Source of the DNA: an uncultured Fibrobacter sp.
GTDB taxonomy: Bacteria > Fibrobacterota > Fibrobacteria > Fibrobacterales > Fibrobacteraceae
DNA: 64,000 nucleotides
Direction: 5' to 3'
NCBI RefSeq assembly: GCF_900316465.1
Contig: NZ_ONDD01000020.1
Location: 26,415-90,414, forward strand
The position numbers were made by a program, and so were the translations under genes. Positions 49,820 through 58,597 of the stretch are shown piece after piece (the first letter of the stretch is position 1; each line of letters starts with the position of its first letter). The notes beneath the pieces were generated by a model that saw nothing but the letters and a program-made list of their open reading frames with translations, ran no database searches and had not been told where the DNA came from.

Positions 49820-51077
49820 CCAGAATTACACAAAGCTTTTTGCCGGCTCCGGAGCGGTCACGCTGTTCAATGCGCTTCGTGCATTTGCAATCAACAAGTT
49901 GCTCGCCATATTCCTGCCGCCGGCAGCGTTTGCGTGCGTAGGGCAGTTCCTGAATTTCATGAGTATCGGTTCGGCAACGTCTTCGCTTGCGTTACAGAAC
50001 GGCTGGACTGCTCTGACGGCGCAGAACAAGAATGACCAAGAAAAATTGCTTGGCATTTGGCGTGGTGGACTTCGCCTGACAACTTTTGCAAGCCTGTTCA
50101 CCTTTATTGTGGCGCTTCTGTTCTGTTTTATGGCGCCTCTTGAATCGCTTTTGCCGGGCGTTCCGACGCGCCTTGCGCAGGCGGCAATCCTCTTTGCCTT
50201 GCCGGGTGTATTTGCGATGAACATCATTACGATTTGTGCCGCCGTCATGAATGGACTTGGCGAAAATCGCAAGTGGGCTCTCATCAATATTGTGACTTCA
50301 ATATGGCAAGTGCTTTGGGTTGCGTTCTTCCTTTACACGGGGCGCCTTTCGGTGCTTTCGATTATTGCGACTCAGTCCATTGTGGCAGGCATTTTTGCAG
50401 CCCAAATTGCAAGCCGTGCCGGTTTTAGTGTAAAGAAAGTCTGGAAGACCGCTCTCGATACGCGTTATCCCTGGTTCTCGTATGTGCTCATGGGGCTTGT
50501 TCCGATGGTGTTGGCGCCGGTGGTGCTGACTATCATGCGTACGACGGTGGCTTCTCATTTCGGAAACGATGCCGCGGGCATTTGGCAAAGCGTCTGGAAG
50601 GTTTCGGACTTCTTGTTCATGGCGATGTCGGCCATTTTGACGGTTATAATCTTGCCGCGAGTTTCGGCAAGTATGAGCCGCGGCGAGTTTTTCAAGATGT
50701 TTAATCCGTTGCTGCTTCGCATTATGGGAATCTCGCTTGCGATGATTGCGGCCCTGTACTTTGGCCGTAGCATCTTGGTGCAGGTGCTGTTTTCGCAGGC
50801 GTACATGGGTGCCGTCGATTACTTGCCGCTTCAGCTGGTAGGCGATTTCTTTAGGGCGGGCGGCTTTGCGCTTGCGCTAGTGCTGATTGCCCGTGCCGAG
50901 ACCAAGGCTTTCCTTTCGGTTGAAATCGGTTCAGAATTCTTGCTGGCTGCAGGAACCTTTGTCGGAATCAAATTCCTTGAATTTAACGGTCCGATGGCGG
51001 CGTACGCTTTTGAAAATTTCTGCTACTTTGTGGTGCTCTACGTTTTGGTATGGAGGCTTAAATGGAATACTCCGTAA
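49803..51077 (+). CDS. O-antigen/polysaccharide flippase (Wzx-like, MATE/PST fold)
   Basis: About 424 residues with 10-12 predicted membrane helices. Starts with the typical AGSGAVTLFNALRAFAINKLLAIFLPP. Moves lipid-linked repeat units across the inner membrane. The closest recollected type is WzxE. It overlaps the aminotransferase by 17 nt (ATG 49803; 49809 possible). Context with FdtA/B and glycosyltransferases supports export of an amino-deoxysugar-containing unit. Confidence 0.82.
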   Translation: MPMPANQNYTKLFAGSGAVTLFNALRAFAINKLLAIFLPPAAFACVGQFLNFMSIGSATSSLALQNGWTALTAQNKNDQEKLLGIWRGGLRLTTFASLFTFIVALLFCFMAPLESLLPGVPTRLAQAAILFALPGVFAMNIITICAAVMNGLGENRKWALINIVTSIWQVLWVAFFLYTGRLSVLSIIATQSIVAGIFAAQIASRAGFSVKKVWKTALDTRYPWFSYVLMGLVPMVLAPVVLTIMRTTVASHFGNDAAGIWQSVWKVSDFLFMAMSAILTVIILPRVSASMSRGEFFKMFNPLLLRIMGISLAMIAALYFGRSILVQVLFSQAYMGAVDYLPLQLVGDFFRAGGFALALVLIARAETKAFLSVEIGSEFLLAAGTFVGIKFLEFNGPMAAYAFENFCYFVVLYVLVWRLKWNTP

Positions 51078-52030
51078 CGAACATGTTTGCGCAAAAAATG
51101 ACCGAAAACGTTTATGTGAAGGCGTTTGCGCAGGGTGAAGAAACGGAACAACGCGAACTTCCGCCTGTTGTTTCGGTGCTGTTGGCTAGTTATAATCATG
51201 AAAAATATGTCGAAGCCGCCGTTCGTTCTGTCATGGAACAGAAGGGTGTCGCCTTTGAACTGATCGTCCTTGACGACGGCAGTAAAGACAAGTCTCCCGA
51301 GATTCTCAAAAAACTTTCTGCAGAACTCAAGTTCCGCTATATTCATCGAGAAAATAAGGGCGTTGTCGCCACGTTGAACGAAATGCTCGAACTTGCGCGC
51401 GGCAAGTATTTCTGTACTTTTTCTTCTGACGACATCATGCCGCCGGACCGTTTAAAGAAACAGTCCGATTGTCTGATGGCTCACCCGGAGGCGGCAGGCT
51501 GCTTTGGGCAGGTGAAGCCGATGAGCGAAAATGGAATTGTTTCGGAAAACCTGGATCCGGCATTTTTGAAGTCTGTCCCTGAAATTAAGTTTGAAGAATT
51601 TTTCTTGGGCTTAAAACCGCTGCACGGTTGCGCTGAAATGTTCGTGACCGAGAAAGTCCGTCGCTTGGGTGGCTACGATACACGGTTCTTTTTCGAGGAC
51701 TATCCGCTATACCTGAAAGTACTTTACGAATATGGCCCACAGCCGGTGTTGCCCGATATTGTGTGCTGCCATTACCGTGATCATGGTAATAATATGCATG
51801 CCAATCACAATCGCATGTATGCCGAGTTCTTGCGCATTATAGAATTGTATAAAGACCATAAGCTATACCCGCAGGCGGTCAAGAACTGGAAGGCGAATTG
51901 GTTCTCGGCTCTAGCTTATGCACAAAAAGGCGAGGCGTTAAAACGATTGCCGCAGCTTGCGACCTTTAGCTCGGCTTTCTTCAAGCGATTGCCCAAGTTG
52001 TTCATCCCGAGAATGTTCTTAAAGTATTAA
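51062..52030 (+). CDS. GT2 family glycosyltransferase
   Basis: 322 residues; overlaps the flippase by 16 nt with GGAGG 4 nt upstream. After a 35-residue N-terminal extension: VSVLLASYNHEKYVEAAVRSV, VLDDGSKDKS, GKYFCTFSSDDIMPPDRL, LGGYDTRFFFEDYPLYLKV and CHYRDHGNNMH. GT-A fold with DXD equivalent SSDD. Part of the flippase operon. Donor sugar unknown. Confidence 0.85.
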   Translation: MEYSVTNMFAQKMTENVYVKAFAQGEETEQRELPPVVSVLLASYNHEKYVEAAVRSVMEQKGVAFELIVLDDGSKDKSPEILKKLSAELKFRYIHRENKGVVATLNEMLELARGKYFCTFSSDDIMPPDRLKKQSDCLMAHPEAAGCFGQVKPMSENGIVSENLDPAFLKSVPEIKFEEFFLGLKPLHGCAEMFVTEKVRRLGGYDTRFFFEDYPLYLKVLYEYGPQPVLPDIVCCHYRDHGNNMHANHNRMYAEFLRIIELYKDHKLYPQAVKNWKANWFSALAYAQKGEALKRLPQLATFSSAFFKRLPKLFIPRMFLKY

Positions 52031-52038
52031 AGGTAAAG

Positions 52039-52728
52039 ATGATTTCTGTCTGCATGGCAACATATAATGGCGGCAAGTTTATCCGCGAACAGCTCGAAAG
52101 CATTCTTTCGCAGTTGCCTACTGATGCCGAAATCGTCATCGCCGACGACGGTTCTACCGACGATACCATGCAGGTAGTTGAATCCTTGAAAGAATCTCGC
52201 ATTCGCGTGTTGCCTGCCGAAAAGCACCTGGGGGTAATCTACAACTATGAGCGCGCCTTACAAGCGTCTAAGGGCGAAATCATTTTCCTTGCAGACCAAG
52301 ATGATATCTGGCTTCCGGGAAAGGTGGAAAAAGTCCTTGCAGCTTTGAATGAGGCCGACCTTGTGACGCACGATGCGTGGATGCTTCGTCCGTCGGAATC
52401 TTCTTGGACTCGCTCCGGCAAGTTGAGCGATATTCGAGCCTACAAGAGTGGGGTAGTTACCAACTGGTGGAAGAATACCTTTACAGGTTGCTGCATCGCT
52501 TTGCGTCGAAGTGTTCTAGGCAAGGCTCTTCCGTTTCCGAAGAATCTCCCGATGCACGATCAATGGCTTGGTCTTGTGGCCGAGAAATATTTCAAGGTGA
52601 AGTCAATTGACGAACCGCTGGTGGAATACCGTCAACATTCTACCAATGCAACGCATATCGGGAATTCTCCCGCAGGTGTACTTCAAAAGATTAAATGGCG
52701 AGTGAACTTGCTGAAGGCAATTATTTGA
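52039..52728 (+). CDS. GT2 family glycosyltransferase (WapR/rhamnosyltransferase-like)
   Basis: 229 residues. ISVCMATYNGGKFIREQLESIL, IADDGSTDDT, IFLADQDDIWLPGKV, FTGCCIALRRSVLG, MHDQWLGLV and VEYRQHSTNATH. The same type as the protein at 41193-42143 but lacking its C-terminal region, so it is short. Follows the preceding GT2 by 8 nt with AAAGGTAAAG upstream. Ends overlapping the convergent gene by 8 nt. Confidence 0.85.
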   Translation: MISVCMATYNGGKFIREQLESILSQLPTDAEIVIADDGSTDDTMQVVESLKESRIRVLPAEKHLGVIYNYERALQASKGEIIFLADQDDIWLPGKVEKVLAALNEADLVTHDAWMLRPSESSWTRSGKLSDIRAYKSGVVTNWWKNTFTGCCIALRRSVLGKALPFPKNLPMHDQWLGLVAEKYFKVKSIDEPLVEYRQHSTNATHIGNSPAGVLQKIKWRVNLLKAII

Positions 52729-53224
52729 TGGCCTGAATAACTTCGCCCCAGCCCATTTGCACAATGGCGCCGGCGCGAACCAGATTGCCCTGCGCTTCTT
52801 CGTAGTCTTTTAGAATTTGACTCCATTCCGACACATCGCGGCGGAACTTGACATCTTTGTGAATGCGCTTTAAGAGCATGTCCTGTTTCCACTGGGCTGC
52901 GGCAGAGAGTTTCTGGCAAGAAACATCGAGAGCGTCCAGGTAGGCGGGGATAGCGTCAAGGAAAGTCTTTTCGAATGGCTTTGCCTTGGACTTTGCCTGT
53001 AAGACCAGGTTCTTCTGGTTGATGGCGTTCTTGCGGATTTCACTCATGAGTCGAACAATTCGTTCGAAATCCACTTGCGGCCAGAACAGGCTGAACGGCC
53101 ACATCTTTTTCCAGTGGAATTTGAACATGGATTCGTGGGCCGTATTTTTGGCCCTGATAAGTTCCTTCAGGTTTTCAAAAATGACCTGCGACGGGAGCAT
53201 TTCTTTGTTTTCTTGTTCGCTCAT
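52721..53224 (-). CDS. Uncharacterised helical protein
   Basis: 167 residues, no signal peptide. Predominantly helical, Lys/Gln-rich, with an amphipathic segment MFKFHWKKMWPFSLFWPQVDFERIVRLMSEIRKNAINQKN (about 36-75) that could bind a membrane. LDALDVSCQKLSAAAQWKQDMLLKRIHKDVKFR follows further on. Not recognised. ATG 53224 lies 7 nt after TATATT. It is divergent from the pair of anchored proteins at 53349-54494, a possible functional link. Confidence 0.6.
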   Translation of the reverse strand: MSEQENKEMLPSQVIFENLKELIRAKNTAHESMFKFHWKKMWPFSLFWPQVDFERIVRLMSEIRKNAINQKNLVLQAKSKAKPFEKTFLDAIPAYLDALDVSCQKLSAAAQWKQDMLLKRIHKDVKFRRDVSEWSQILKDYEEAQGNLVRAGAIVQMGWGEVIQAIK

Positions 53225-53231
53225 GGCCTGC

Positions 53232-53237
53232 AATATA
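53232..53237 (-). promoter_or_regulatory. -10 element of the uncharacterised - strand gene, leaderless arrangement
   Basis: TATATT on - ends 7 nt before ATG 53224; GCAGGCC between is a poor Shine-Dalgarno. Confidence 0.5.
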
Positions 53238-53348
53238 CTAAAAAAGGGGGTGTTTTCTGTAAAATTGCCGTAATTTTCCGAAAGTTTGCTTGTTTTTTTT
53301 TATTTTGGAAGTAAATTCTATATGCAAAAAACTTGCAAAAGGATACTT

Positions 53349-53906
53349 ATGGACAAAAAGAAATTCAAAATTTTGATGATTGTCGATATTGTGCTCATTA
53401 TCGGCTTGTTTGCCTTGATGATGGTTCTGAAGGGTCAGTACAACGACCAGGCACAGAAGACTGTGAAGGAACAGGTGGATGCTTACCTTGAACTTTCCAA
53501 CGGTGCTGTTCAGGACCAGTGGAAGGCCGTGGACCAGTACGGTATGGCTTGGCGCCTTGTCTATGCAACTCTGACCACTGCAAAGACCGAAGCCGCTTTT
53601 GATGCTGCGGTCAAGGCTATCGAAGGCGACAAGGATGCTCGTTTTAAGCAGCTTTCTTACATGTACGAAGCTGCTGGCATTCCTCCTCAGGCTCAGAATT
53701 CCATTTACGAAAAGGCCGGCCTTGCCGACAAGTTCCTCTTGAAGAACGAAGGTGGCGTCAAGGAAGTGGCATGCGGTAAGAACTGCGTCATTTCGTTCAC
53801 GTTTGCGAAGGGCAAGCTGAAGTCCAGCGACTACAGCGCTCTTGCCAACTACAATATGGCCGATCACTTTAAGCTCGAAGCCCCTGCGGCCTACCATTTC
53901 GAATAA
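53349..53906 (+). CDS. Membrane-anchored uncharacterised protein
   Basis: 185 residues. Short basic N-terminus, one membrane helix (about 9-28, LMIVDIVLIIGLFALMMVLK), then a periplasmic helical domain with YNDQAQKTVKEQVDAYLE and a two-Cys segment EVACGKNCVISFTF near the end. Not recognised. AAAGGA 6 nt before ATG 53349 decides the start. The next gene has a similar layout (N-terminal anchor, 'V...W..', similar helices), so the two may be distant paralogues working as a pair. Confidence 0.6.
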   Translation: MDKKKFKILMIVDIVLIIGLFALMMVLKGQYNDQAQKTVKEQVDAYLELSNGAVQDQWKAVDQYGMAWRLVYATLTTAKTEAAFDAAVKAIEGDKDARFKQLSYMYEAAGIPPQAQNSIYEKAGLADKFLLKNEGGVKEVACGKNCVISFTFAKGKLKSSDYSALANYNMADHFKLEAPAAYHFE

Positions 53907-53918
53907 GGAGTTGTGAAA

Positions 53919-54494
53919 ATGAACGTAAAGAATATTTCTATTGCACTCACCGTTCTGGTTATCGCTCTCCTTGCTACGCTTTTGATGCAGAAGGGTAGTT
54001 ACGTGTCTCAGGCTACGGAACACTACACCAAGACCACCACTAACTCTTACAAGGGCGCCTCCAAGATCATCGAATACGTGAACAACTCTATCGATGTGAA
54101 CAAGGGCGTATGGTCCTTGGCTTGCGAAACCGTGCAGTCTGTAAAGACTTCTCAGGATCAGGCTCGCCTGGAAGCCAAGTATTTCCCGGCTACCAAGGGC
54201 TCCATGAGCATTGCGAACATGACTCGCCGCTTTGAAGCTACGGGTGCCTACTACATCATTTCGAAGTTCTCGAAGGTCGAAGTCGACAAGAAGACCGAAG
54301 TCAAGTCTCTTGCTGGCCTCGTCTCTGTGAACGTGAATGCTCTCGTCGGTAATCCGGGCGAAGAAATCGCCGAAGAGGAAGAAGGCGAAGAAGGCGCTGA
54401 AGAAGCTGTCGAAGAAGCTCCGGCTCCGAAGAAGGCTGCAAAGCCTGCCAAGGGTGCCAAGGGCAAAAAAGGCAAGAAGGGCAAAAAGCGCTAA
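53919..54494 (+). CDS. Membrane-anchored uncharacterised protein with acidic then Lys-rich tail
   Basis: 191 residues from ATG 53919 (AAGGAG 8 nt upstream). One N-terminal membrane helix (about 5-22), a central domain (about 30-140), an acidic stretch (EEIAEEEEGEEGAEEAVEE) and a Lys/Ala/Gly-rich end (KPAKGAKGKKGKKGKKR). The tail could bind nucleic acid, lipopolysaccharide or teichoic-like polymers, but this is speculation. 12 nt after the preceding gene, same operon. Confidence 0.6.
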   Translation: MNVKNISIALTVLVIALLATLLMQKGSYVSQATEHYTKTTTNSYKGASKIIEYVNNSIDVNKGVWSLACETVQSVKTSQDQARLEAKYFPATKGSMSIANMTRRFEATGAYYIISKFSKVEVDKKTEVKSLAGLVSVNVNALVGNPGEEIAEEEEGEEGAEEAVEEAPAPKKAAKPAKGAKGKKGKKGKKR

Positions 54495-54527
54495 TCGCTT
54501 GACACTTAATAAGATACGGAAAAATGA

Positions 54528-54560
54528 AACACGACTCTAAAAAGGGTCGTGTTATTTTTT
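54528..54560 (+). terminator. Terminator of the two-gene unit 53349-54494
   Basis: AACACGAC-TCTAAAAAGG-GTCGTGTT followed by ATTTTTT. Confidence 0.85.
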
Positions 54561-54595
54561 ATGGAAGATAATAAAGCGTTGGCCAAGGAAGGGGA

Positions 54596-54659
54596 GGGTG
54601 CAGGGAGGGGACCGTGCGGCCTTCGCAACTCCGAGCTGGGTCCCCTCCCGCATGTTTTT
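54596..54659 (+). promoter_or_regulatory. GC-rich hairpin upstream of purL
   Basis: GGGAGGGGACC and GGTCCCCTCCC are perfect 11-bp arms, extendable by GTGC/GCAT with a bulged A. They enclose about 25 nt that has its own TGCG/CGCA stem, and TTTTTT follows. It looks like an attenuator or a second terminator. Base composition is much more GC-rich than its surroundings. It does not match a purine riboswitch that I recognise. Confidence 0.5.
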
Positions 54660-54661
54660 TC

Positions 54662-54667
54662 TAAATT
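54662..54667 (+). promoter_or_regulatory. -10 element of purL
   Basis: TAAATT just after the T-run of the GC-rich hairpin, 30 nt before the purL ATG; AGAGG is the Shine-Dalgarno. The hairpin would cover the -35 region. Confidence 0.4.
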
Positions 54668-54697
54668 TTGCGCGTAAAAAACAAATAGAGGTTAATA

Positions 54698-57600
54698 ATG
54701 CTCATTTTACGTGGTACGCCGGCTCTGTCGGATTTCCGTCTCCAGAAACTTTCTTCCGATTTCAAGAGCGCAGGCCTTTCTGTCGCTACCGTTTACGCTG
54801 AATTCCTGCATGTGGTGGACCTGTCCGAGGGCCTATCCGATGCAGAAACCGAAACTTTGAAGAAGGTGCTGCATTACGGTCCGGCCCGCGAACCCAAGGC
54901 TCTCGAAGGCGAACTCTTTGTGGTGTGCCCGCGTCCGGGTACCATCAGCCCGTGGAGCTCCAAGGCTACTGATATCGCTCACATCTGCGGCCTCCCGGCT
55001 ATCAAGCGCATCGAACGTGCCATCGCTTACTACGTGAAGTTTGAAGGTGCTGTTCCCGCCGGTGCCCGCGAAAAGATTTCGGCCAAGATTCACGACCGCA
55101 TGACCCAGGCCGTTTTCGCCGACACCGCCTCGCTCGAAGTCCTCTTCAGCAAGGAAGAACCGCGTCCGCTGAACGTGATTCCGGTGCTTACCGAAGGCCG
55201 CGACGCCCTCGTGAAGGCCGACAAGGAAATGGGCCTCGCTCTCTCTCCGGATGAAATCGACTACTTGGTCAAGAACTTCACCGAGCTCAAGCGCAACCCG
55301 ACCGACGTGGAACTCTACATGTTCGCGCAGGCCAACTCGGAACACTGCCGCCACAAGGTGTTCGGTGCCGAATGGACGATTGATGGTGTCAAGCAGGACA
55401 AGTCCCTGTTCCAGATGATCAAGAACACCTACCAGCTCCACAACTCGAACATCTTTAGCGCCTACAAGGACAACGCCGCCGTGATGAAGGGCGCTGTCGC
55501 TGGCCGCTATTACGCTGACCCGCGCAACAACAAGTACGACTTCCACCACGAAGAAGTCGACATCTTGATGAAGGTCGAAACCCACAACCACCCGACGGCT
55601 ATTTCTCCGTTCCCGGGTGCTGCTACCGGTAGTGGTGGCGAAATTCGTGACGAAGGTGCCACGGGTAAGGGTTCCAAGCCGAAGGCCGGCCTCACGGGCT
55701 TTAGCGTTTCGAACTTGAAACTGCCGGGTGCAGTCCAACCTTGGGAAAAGGACTTTGGTAGCCCGTCCCGTATCGCTTCTGCTCTCGACATTATGATCGA
55801 AGGTCCGCTGGGTGGCGCTGCATTCAACAACGAATACGGCCGTCCGAACATCCTCGGTTACTTCCGTACTTTCGAACAGGAAGTCGATGCCCAGAACGGC
55901 AAGGAAGTCCGCGGTTACCATAAGCCGATTATGTTGGCCGGTGGTCTCGGTAACATCAAGCATGAACATATCGAAAAGGGCCACATCGATCCGGGTGACC
56001 ACCTGATCGTGCTCGGCGGTCCGGCCATGCTTATTGGTCTTGGTGGTGGTGCAGCTAGCTCTGTGGCTAACGGTGCCGGTAATGAATCTCTCGACTTTGC
56101 TTCTGTGCAGCGTGAAAACCCGGAAATGGAACGCCGCTGCCAGGAAGTCATCGACCGCTGCTGGGCGATGAACGATGAAAACCCGATTACCTTCATTCAC
56201 GACGTGGGTGCAGGTGGACTTTCCAACGCCTTCCCGGAACTGGTGAACGATGGCGGTCTCGGTGGTAAGTTTGAACTGCGTAATGTGCCGAACGACGAAC
56301 CGGGTATGAGCCCGTTCGAAATCTGGAGTAACGAATCCCAGGAACGTTATGTGATTGCTATTGCAGGCGACAAGCTCGATGTGTTCGACGCTATCTGTAA
56401 GCGTGAACGCTGCCCGTACGCTGTGGTGGGCGAGGCTATTCCTGAAAAGCACCTGACCCTGACCGACAAGCACTTCGGTACGACTCCGATTGACATGCCG
56501 CTCGGCGTACTTCTCGGCAAGCCGCCTCGCATGATCCGTAACGAAAAGAGCCAGAAGCGTCCGCTTTCTTCCACGGTGGTTCCGGCTGATGCCTCCATCA
56601 AGGATGTGGCTCACCGCGTGCTTGCTAACCCGACCGTCGCCGACAAGACGTTCCTCATTTCTATCGGTGACCGTTCTGTGACGGGTATGATTTGCCGCGA
56701 TCAGATGGTTGGTCCGTGGCAGGTTCCGGTTGCTGACTGTGCCGTGACCAGCGCAACTCTCGATACTTACGAAGGTGAAGTCATGAGCATGGGCGAACGC
56801 GCCCCGATCGCCTTGATTTCTCCGGCCGCTGCCGCTCGTATGACGGTGGCTGAATCCCTCACCAACATGGCTGCCGCTTGCGTGCCTGATATGGGCCGCG
56901 TGAACTTGTCCGCAAACTGGATGGCTACGCCGAACTACGAGGGCGACGGCGCCGACCTTTACGAAGCCGTGAAGTCCATCGGTATGGAACTTTGCCCGGA
57001 TCTCGGCATTACGATTCCGGTGGGTAAGGATTCCATGAGCATGAGCACCGTGTGGCAGGACGACAAGGGTAGCCACCGCGTGACCGCTCCGATTTCTCTG
57101 GTCATCAGTGCCTTTGCTCCGTGCGCCGATGTGCGCAAGACGCTTACCCCGCAGCTGTTGCAGGATAAGGATTCTACGCTCGTGCTCGTTGACTTGGCCC
57201 GCGGTCAGAACCGCATGGGCGCATCTATTGCCGCTCAGGTTTACAACAACCTCGGCGACAAGGCTCCGGATGTTGATTCCGCTCAGGAACTCCGCGCCTT
57301 CTTCGAAACCATCCAGAAGCTCAATGCTGCCGGCAAGATTATGGCCTACCACGACAAGAGCGATGGCGGTCTCTACACGACGGTTGCCGAAATGGCATTC
57401 GCTGGCCACGTGGGTGTCACGCTCAATGCCGGTGCCCTCAAGGGTAACCTGATTGACGCCTTGTTCAACGAAGAACTCGGTGCTGTGCTTCAGGTGAAGA
57501 AGGCTGATTTGAAGGCCGTGTTCGAAGCATTTGCTGATGTCGGCCTCGGCGATACCGTTTCTGAAATCGGTACGCTCAACGATACTTACAACTTAATCAT

Positions 57601-58348
57601 CGGTGATTACGCCGAAGGCCTCTCGGATCTCCGCGCCATCTGGAGCGACACGACCCGCCGCATCGCGGCTCTCCGCGATAACCCGGATTGTGCCGAAAGC
57701 GAATACAAACTCAAGCTGGAACAGGACGATCCGGGTATCACGCCGAAGGTCACCTTCGACGTCGCGGCGTCTGCCAAGATTGTGAAGGACTTCGCAAGCC
57801 GTCCGAAGATGGCAATCCTCCGTGAACAGGGCGTCAACGGCGAACTCGAAATGGCTGCCGCCTTCCAGAAGGCCGGCTTCGAATCCATCGACGTTCACAT
57901 GACCGACATTCTCGAAGGCCGCGTAAGCCTCAAGGACTTCAACGGTCTCGTGGCTTGTGGTGGCTTCAGCTATGGTGACGTTCTCGGTGCCGGTGAAGGC
58001 TGGGCCAAGAGCATTCTCTTCAACCCGAAGGCTCGCGCTGAATTCGAAGCTTACTTCAACCGCAAAGACACCTTCACGCTCGGTGTTTGCAACGGCTGCC
58101 AGATGGTTTCTAACCTCAAGGATTTGATTCCGGGCGCCAAGCACTGGCCGCGCTTTGTGCAGAACCTTTCTGAACGCTTCGAAGCCCGTTACTGCTCTTT
58201 GAAGGTCGAAGATACTCCGGCTGTGCTCCTCAAGGGCATGGCAGGCTCCGTGCTCCCGATTGCGGTCGCACACGGCGAAGGCCGCGCAGAATTCGCTAGT
58301 CGCGAAGCTGCTGCTCCGTTACGTGGACGGCAAGCACGAATACACTGA
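54698..58348 (+). CDS. purL: Phosphoribosylformylglycinamidine synthase, large type (reading frame broken near the C-terminus)
   Basis: Converts FGAR, glutamine and ATP to FGAM in purine synthesis. The frame has 1216 residues: N-terminal domain, two AIRS-like ATP-binding halves (VETHNHPTAISPFPGAATGSGGEIRDEGATG at about 290, FIHDVGAGGLSNAFPELV, IPVGKDSMSM, YHDKSDGGLYTTVAEMAF) and a glutaminase domain from about 1030. The latter has CGGFSYGDVLGAGEGWAKS and nucleophile Cys near 1131 (GVCNGCQM). After HGEGRAEF (about 1203) the frame leaves the family and stops, while the rest of the family sequence continues in the next frame (58287-58544). The catalytic His/Glu are therefore not in this frame. 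See the finding on the frameshift. Confidence 0.93.
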   Translation: MLILRGTPALSDFRLQKLSSDFKSAGLSVATVYAEFLHVVDLSEGLSDAETETLKKVLHYGPAREPKALEGELFVVCPRPGTISPWSSKATDIAHICGLPAIKRIERAIAYYVKFEGAVPAGAREKISAKIHDRMTQAVFADTASLEVLFSKEEPRPLNVIPVLTEGRDALVKADKEMGLALSPDEIDYLVKNFTELKRNPTDVELYMFAQANSEHCRHKVFGAEWTIDGVKQDKSLFQMIKNTYQLHNSNIFSAYKDNAAVMKGAVAGRYYADPRNNKYDFHHEEVDILMKVETHNHPTAISPFPGAATGSGGEIRDEGATGKGSKPKAGLTGFSVSNLKLPGAVQPWEKDFGSPSRIASALDIMIEGPLGGAAFNNEYGRPNILGYFRTFEQEVDAQNGKEVRGYHKPIMLAGGLGNIKHEHIEKGHIDPGDHLIVLGGPAMLIGLGGGAASSVANGAGNESLDFASVQRENPEMERRCQEVIDRCWAMNDENPITFIHDVGAGGLSNAFPELVNDGGLGGKFELRNVPNDEPGMSPFEIWSNESQERYVIAIAGDKLDVFDAICKRERCPYAVVGEAIPEKHLTLTDKHFGTTPIDMPLGVLLGKPPRMIRNEKSQKRPLSSTVVPADASIKDVAHRVLANPTVADKTFLISIGDRSVTGMICRDQMVGPWQVPVADCAVTSATLDTYEGEVMSMGERAPIALISPAAAARMTVAESLTNMAAACVPDMGRVNLSANWMATPNYEGDGADLYEAVKSIGMELCPDLGITIPVGKDSMSMSTVWQDDKGSHRVTAPISLVISAFAPCADVRKTLTPQLLQDKDSTLVLVDLARGQNRMGASIAAQVYNNLGDKAPDVDSAQELRAFFETIQKLNAAGKIMAYHDKSDGGLYTTVAEMAFAGHVGVTLNAGALKGNLIDALFNEELGAVLQVKKADLKAVFEAFADVGLGDTVSEIGTLNDTYNLIIGDYAEGLSDLRAIWSDTTRRIAALRDNPDCAESEYKLKLEQDDPGITPKVTFDVAASAKIVKDFASRPKMAILREQGVNGELEMAAAFQKAGFESIDVHMTDILEGRVSLKDFNGLVACGGFSYGDVLGAGEGWAKSILFNPKARAEFEAYFNRKDTFTLGVCNGCQMVSNLKDLIPGAKHWPRFVQNLSERFEARYCSLKVEDTPAVLLKGMAGSVLPIAVAHGEGRAEFASREAAAPLRGRQARIH

Positions 58349-58544
58349 ACGCTACCCGCTGAACCCCAACGGTTCCCCGTTCGGCATCAACGGCCTCTGC
58401 TCCGAAGACGGTCGCGCTCTCGTCATGATGCCGCACCCGGAACGTGTGTTCCGTACCTGCCAGTACTCCTGGCACCCGGCAGAATGGGGCGATGACGGTC
58501 CGTGGATGCAGTTGTTCCGCAACGGTCGTATCTTCGTCGGCTAA
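58287..58544 (+). pseudogene. purL: Out-of-frame C-terminal end of purL
   Basis: The frame entered by skipping one base near 58290-58300 encodes LVAKLLLRYVDGKHEYTERYP, NPNGSP-x-GI-x-GL, MMPHPERVFR with the glutaminase His-Glu pair, and the end WHPAEWGDDGPWMQLFRNGR, all as in the family. The frame is open from 58260. Together with the preceding CDS it would form one normal-length PurL of about 1280 residues. Not a separate gene. Confidence 0.85.
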
Positions 58545-58597
58545 TTTTTGTAGCTTAGTGTCGAAATTGCTGTCTTGAAATCTTAACCAGAGGAATT

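Noticed and set aside
54495..54697. Purine or PRPP riboswitch before purL
   Set aside because: The hairpin has no conserved purine-aptamer loops; kept only as an unclassified structure.
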